A stretch of DNA of 10,445 nucleotides, taken from positions 1 to 10,445 of the forward strand of contig JAGBSA010000237.1 in NCBI GenBank assembly GCA_017632095.1, read 5' to 3'. Below, in pieces: positions 7,191 to 10,445 of this stretch. Both the position numbers and the translations under genes were made by a program. The notes under the pieces are model-generated. The model had not been told where the DNA came from, did no database searches, and worked only from the letters and a program-made list of their open reading frames with translations. This DNA is from Bacteroidales bacterium (lineage in GTDB: Bacteria; Bacteroidota; Bacteroidia; Bacteroidales; P3). Position 1 is the first letter of the stretch, and every line of letters starts with the position of its first letter.

Positions 7191-7212
7191 GCTTTAACAG
7201 AGTAAAATAAAG

Positions 7213-7296
7213 AATCAGAAAACTAAAACGGCGTTTTATAATCCTAAAACGAAGAAAGAAAAAATTAAAACGAAGATTCAGTTTGCTGAAATAAAG
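7213..7296 (-). repeat. Array of four 21-nt units, copy 2
   Basis: Read on the minus strand, units start at 7296 (CTTTATTTCAG), 7275 (CTTCGTTTTAA), 7254 (CTTCGTTTTAG) and 7233 (CGCCGTTTTAG), each exactly 21 nt apart. A fifth degenerate unit may start at 7212 (CTTTATTTT). The order of unit types matches the array at 1931-2014: a first unit with TTTCAG, two CTTCGTTTT units, and a last CGCCGTTTTAG unit. The segment 7217-7238 is a 22-nt exact inverted match to 1989-2010. The array starts 24 nt after the MATE-M23 stop codon, in the sense orientation of that gene. A small hairpin TTCAG-TTTG-CTGAA (7277-7290) lies within the first unit and is followed on the minus strand by a T-rich run, so it may also help to terminate transcription. 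Confidence 0.8.
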
Positions 7297-7320
7297 AGAT
7301 GTAAAACTCTAAGCAAAATC

Positions 7321-10300
7321 CTATTTAATTACAACATACTTTTCCGAAGACCGATTAGCTTTTGAGTCGGATAATTTAATCTCTAAATCATTCTTACCTT
7401 TGTTTAGCTTCTTTGCATCTATAATCAGTCGTCCGCTTTTGCCGTCATATTCTGCCAAAACCCAAGCTCCATTCAAGTAAGCGTTGTAAGAGTGTATTCC
7501 CGACAAGTTATCGCTTATCTTTACTTGAATTGTCTTTTGTTGAGCTTTGATTTGTTTGCCAGAAGTGAAATTATGTGGTTTGCATTTAGGAGCTATAGTG
7601 TCTATTGCAACGCTATAAGTCCCAAATTTATTGATAGAGCAAACTATATTCTTACCTTCGATTTTTCCACCCTCACTTGACTGCCTTCCTTTGCCATCTA
7701 TTGAAACTATAACCGCCTTATCCTTATATGTATTGAGGTTGTGATTGTAGCGAATCTTCAAAGTAAAAGCCTTATGTATTGGAGTGCTTCTGCTATGTAA
7801 AGTATGAATATTCGAATACTTACCTTTGCTTGAACTATATGACATATCCAAATCCTCATACAAACTTCCGGCTTTTGTAATCAAAGAACTTGAATCCGGA
7901 AAAGTCAAACTGTTGGCTTTATTCCAAGCAATATAGTAGGAAGAGGAGCTTTGCTTTTGAGTGTTTAGCTTATTAACCAAACCGATATTTGGATTAGAAA
8001 CACTACCTGTTAGATAGAATTTGAAATTAGTTTGATTGCCCCTCTCATCAGTAAGAGATATTACAATCTCCTTCGTTTCTCCCTGTGCCACTTCTATGAT
8101 TCCTTTGTTCTTATAGCTGACACAATTTATCGAACAATTATCGTACTTCTTTGTCCAAAGCATTCTTCTTCCCGAACTTTGCAAATAGCCATAGTCAATT
8201 ATCGCATTAGCATATCTTGAATCAGTAAAGAAAAAACCGGAATTGTTATATCGGAAAATCATTTCTTGATTCACAATCACCTTTGTGTCAAACACACCAT
8301 TCTTTTGAGTAGAGCCGTTAGAGCGATCATAAGCCTCTAAAGCAAGATAAAACTTTCCGTTGGCAATTATTGTATCCCCATCTTTGAAATCAGGACTCTT
8401 CATAAGGTCTATAAACTTTGAACTGCTACCTTCCTCAATTGAAGAATAGTCATCAACAGCCAATAGACGCAAAGCATAAAGCGTCGGAGCAAGTTCGTCT
8501 TTTAATTTCAAACCATTCAAAACAGGATTCAACGTCTTTTGACTTGCAGTGTTTCTTATCTCATAGTGCAAGTGTGGACCGCCCGAAGAACCTGTATTAC
8601 CGCTCAAAGCAATAGTATCACCTTTCTTTAATTTCAATCGACCTTTAGGAACATTGAGGTCAAAGCTGTAACAATGATTCTTATATTGGTAATCTTTAAC
8701 GTATTTTCCAATTTTGCCATAGTATTCGTTTAAGTGCATATACACAGTTGTGTATCCGTTTGTATGACTTATGTAAAGATTCTTACCGCCTCCATAAACC
8801 TGTATCTTGATTCTTGAAACCTCTCCGTCAAAAGGACAAATCACATATTGATTTTCCTTGCCTTGGGTTCTTAAATCAATACCTGAGTGGAAGTGATTGC
8901 TGCGTAATTCACCGAAATGCCCGGAACTGCCCAATGGAATAGTCAATGGTGGTAAGAAATTATCACAAGAGTTTTGAGCAAAAGCCTTTTGTGGATTTAT
9001 TACGTTTGTACACAATATTAAAAACACGATACAAGCTAAACTTTTAGGCTTTGCCCAATGTGATTTCTTGTAATAGAAAAGAAAAATCACCATACCGATA
9101 AACCAAGACAAAGGAGCGCCAAGCCAAATTCCCGTTGTGTCAAATTCAAATGACAAAACATAAGATAGAGGCAGCCTTATAAGCAACAGCGACACCAAAC
9201 TGATAATCATAGGTACGAAAGTGTAACCCACAGCCCTGAAAAAAGAAGTGTAAATGTTCATAACAGCAAATAAAAACCAAAATATCCCTGCAATCTTCAA
9301 GTAATCCACACCAATATTTACAACGCTTACAGTGTCAGAAAACAACCCCATAAGTCCATTTGCAAAAAAGAAGAAGACAGAAAAAGTAATCACAGAAATA
9401 TATAACATTAAACGCATAGAGAAATAAAGACCTTTTTTCACGCGAGCAATATTCCCCGCACCATAATTTTGTCCTGCAAAACTAGTTAGAGCAGAAGCAA
9501 AGTTCAAAACAAACAACATAGCAACAGACTCGATTCTGCTTGCAGCCGAATAAGCAGCCAAAGCATCGGTTCCAAATTTTGCCACAAGCCCAAGAATAAG
9601 TATTTGCGACAAAGCAACAATCGATTGTTGTATCCCTGTTGGTAAACCAATCCTTACAATCTCTTTGAACACTGAAACATCAAAATACTTTGACAATTTT
9701 TTGATTCGCATATATTCATTGGCACTTTGCAAACGTATAAACAACAAAGCAAATGCCAAAAATTGACTTATAACACTCGCCCAAGCTGTTGAAACGAGCG
9801 AAAGTTTGAGATGAGCTACGAAAACATACGATAGAACAGCGTTTACAATGTTTGAGCCAACTAAGTAATAGAGTTGAGTTTTGCTATCGCCCAATCCTCT
9901 CAATATACTCACAGCAGAATTGAACAAAAAGGCGAAAAACATTCCTATCATATAGACACGCATATACCTAACTGCCGAATCCATAACCTCTTTCTCCAAT
10001 CCCAAATTAGAAAATAAAGAAGAAGCAAACAAAATCCCACACCCACAAATCACAACGCCAATTATGATAAAGAAAATGTAGAATGTACTTATCACAGTCG
10101 GGATTCTGTCAAACTTTTTCCCACCAAAGAAATGAGAAACTACCACACTGCCGCCCGAACCTATGCCAATAACCAAGGAAACTAAAAAGAAAACAATCGG
10201 ATACACCGAACCGACAGCCGCCAAAGCCACATCACCCAAATAGCACCCAACAATAGCACTATTGACAAGCATATATAGTTGTTGGAAAAGGTTACCTAAG

Positions 10301-10362
10301 ATAATGGGAAGCCCAAACAGAAAAATACTTCTGCCAATACCGCCTTTGGTAAAGTCTTTCAT
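7321..10362 (-). CDS. MATE-family exporter fused to an M23 metallopeptidase
   Basis: This is one open frame of 1013 residues. Residues 1-430 are a complete MATE-type exporter (cation-coupled drug or metabolite antiport) with twelve hydrophobic helices in two six-helix halves (about 11-211 and 231-430), the full family length. Residues 431-440 (YKKSHWAKPK) are a basic cytoplasmic tail. A hydrophobic segment (441-455) ending in KAFA-Q (459-463) follows and looks like a signal peptide with an AxA cleavage site. Residues 480-600 form an M23/LytM zinc endopeptidase that cuts peptidoglycan cross-links: HSGID (His492, Asp496), YMHL (His543) and GPHLHYE (His597, His599), so all ligands are present. 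Residues 620-1013 are beta-rich Ig-like domains, the last one with DNLSGIHSY (951-959). Twelve helices put the C-terminus in the cytoplasm, and the thirteenth places the peptidase in the periplasm. Cleavage after Ala462 could release it. The ATG at 10362 lies 15 nt after the preceding gene, with AAGGTGG upstream. Confidence 0.88.
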   Translation of the reverse strand: MKDFTKGGIGRSIFLFGLPIILGNLFQQLYMLVNSAIVGCYLGDVALAAVGSVYPIVFFLVSLVIGIGSGGSVVVSHFFGGKKFDRIPTVISTFYIFFIIIGVVICGCGILFASSLFSNLGLEKEVMDSAVRYMRVYMIGMFFAFLFNSAVSILRGLGDSKTQLYYLVGSNIVNAVLSYVFVAHLKLSLVSTAWASVISQFLAFALLFIRLQSANEYMRIKKLSKYFDVSVFKEIVRIGLPTGIQQSIVALSQILILGLVAKFGTDALAAYSAASRIESVAMLFVLNFASALTSFAGQNYGAGNIARVKKGLYFSMRLMLYISVITFSVFFFFANGLMGLFSDTVSVVNIGVDYLKIAGIFWFLFAVMNIYTSFFRAVGYTFVPMIISLVSLLLIRLPLSYVLSFEFDTTGIWLGAPLSWFIGMVIFLFYYKKSHWAKPKSLACIVFLILCTNVINPQKAFAQNSCDNFLPPLTIPLGSSGHFGELRSNHFHSGIDLRTQGKENQYVICPFDGEVSRIKIQVYGGGKNLYISHTNGYTTVYMHLNEYYGKIGKYVKDYQYKNHCYSFDLNVPKGRLKLKKGDTIALSGNTGSSGGPHLHYEIRNTASQKTLNPVLNGLKLKDELAPTLYALRLLAVDDYSSIEEGSSSKFIDLMKSPDFKDGDTIIANGKFYLALEAYDRSNGSTQKNGVFDTKVIVNQEMIFRYNNSGFFFTDSRYANAIIDYGYLQSSGRRMLWTKKYDNCSINCVSYKNKGIIEVAQGETKEIVISLTDERGNQTNFKFYLTGSVSNPNIGLVNKLNTQKQSSSSYYIAWNKANSLTFPDSSSLITKAGSLYEDLDMSYSSSKGKYSNIHTLHSRSTPIHKAFTLKIRYNHNLNTYKDKAVIVSIDGKGRQSSEGGKIEGKNIVCSINKFGTYSVAIDTIAPKCKPHNFTSGKQIKAQQKTIQVKISDNLSGIHSYNAYLNGAWVLAEYDGKSGRLIIDAKKLNKGKNDLEIKLSDSKANRSSEKYVVIK
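8977..9069 (-). other. Internal signal-peptide-like junction between MATE and M23 parts
   Basis: This encodes residues 432-462 of the fusion protein: the basic KKSHWAKPK, a hydrophobic stretch (441-455), then NPQKAFA. The basic end resembles the usual C-terminal tail of a stand-alone MATE protein, and the rest resembles the signal peptide of a stand-alone secreted M23 peptidase. There is no stop codon here. The nearest in-frame ATG is Met424 (9093), inside helix 12, and a GTG lies at Val446 (9027). Separate internal initiation of the peptidase from either codon is possible but not shown. Confidence 0.6.
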
Positions 10363-10377
10363 CGAAGCACCACCTTG

Positions 10378-10445
10378 TTATAGAGCAAAACAACTGTGAA
10401 CGAAAGCAAGCAAACGCATCTTCAACAAATCCTTTGCCTCAATGT
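10378..10445 (-). CDS. 3' end of an unidentified gene (partial)
   Basis: An open frame enters from the right edge and ends at a TAA (10378-10380), giving the last 21 residues, IEAKDLLKMRLLAFVHSCFA then L. It lies 15 nt upstream of the MATE-M23 start in the same direction, which suggests a shared transcript. The fragment is too short to identify, and an open frame of 22 codons could occur by chance. Confidence 0.45.
   Translation of the reverse strand, partial: IEAKDLLKMRLLAFVHSCFAL

Larger units (their letters stand above)
6939..7320. other. 382-bp intergenic region between the WD40 lipoprotein and MATE-M23 genes
   Basis: From left to right this AT-rich spacer contains the leader and -7 box of the lipoprotein gene (6939-7004), three phased TTAACA motifs (7118-7149), a palindrome within a longer imperfect inverted repeat (7156-7190), and the second 21-nt repeat array (7213-7296). 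No credible coding sequence or RNA gene was seen in it. Confidence 0.7.

Noticed and set aside
7321..10362. MATE-M23 fusion as an obvious assembly error
   Set aside because: The junction shows no frame change, low-complexity run or composition break, and the predicted topology is coherent. An error cannot be excluded without reads, but nothing in the sequence indicates one.

Overview
The window looks like a chromosomal segment of a low-GC member of the Bacteroidetes, probably the Bacteroidales. Two intergenic regions carry the TAnnTTTG-type -7 element that is characteristic of Bacteroidetes promoters (TATCTTTG at 2205-2212 on the plus strand, TACTTTTG at 6997-7004 on the minus strand). Start codons are mostly preceded by A-rich leaders without a Shine-Dalgarno sequence. 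A lipoprotein with acidic residues after its lipobox cysteine also fits this phylum. The species cannot be named from the sequence alone.

Plus strand, 10-5696. A small cysteine-rich DUF2148 (ferredoxin-domain) protein is followed after 44 nt by seryl-tRNA synthetase (serS), probably in one transcript that ends at a strong hairpin (1878-1917). After an AT-rich spacer holding an unusual 21-nt repeat array and a promoter comes a 1152-residue protein. I read it as a PPi-type phosphoenolpyruvate carboxykinase, on its size and a PEPCK-like order of motifs. It ends at a bidirectional hairpin terminator shared with the convergent gene.

Minus strand, 10445-5817. The 3' end of an unidentified gene enters from the right edge. 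Close behind it is a 1013-residue open frame that joins a complete 12-helix MATE exporter to a complete M23 (LytM-type) metallopeptidase with Ig-like C-terminal domains. The join runs through what looks like an internal signal peptide. Next on this strand is a lipoprotein whose mature part is one seven-bladed WD40 propeller.

The most unusual non-coding feature is a pair of related arrays of 21-nt units (1931-2014 plus, 7213-7296 minus). Each lies about 25-85 nt beyond a stop codon, in the same orientation relative to the gene before it, and both end in the same unit. They share a 22-nt identical segment in inverted orientation. The genes do not form an obvious single pathway: translation (serS), central carbon metabolism (PEPCK candidate), and envelope biology (lipoprotein, exporter-peptidase). 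The best candidates for something undescribed are the MATE-M23 fusion and the 21-nt arrays.
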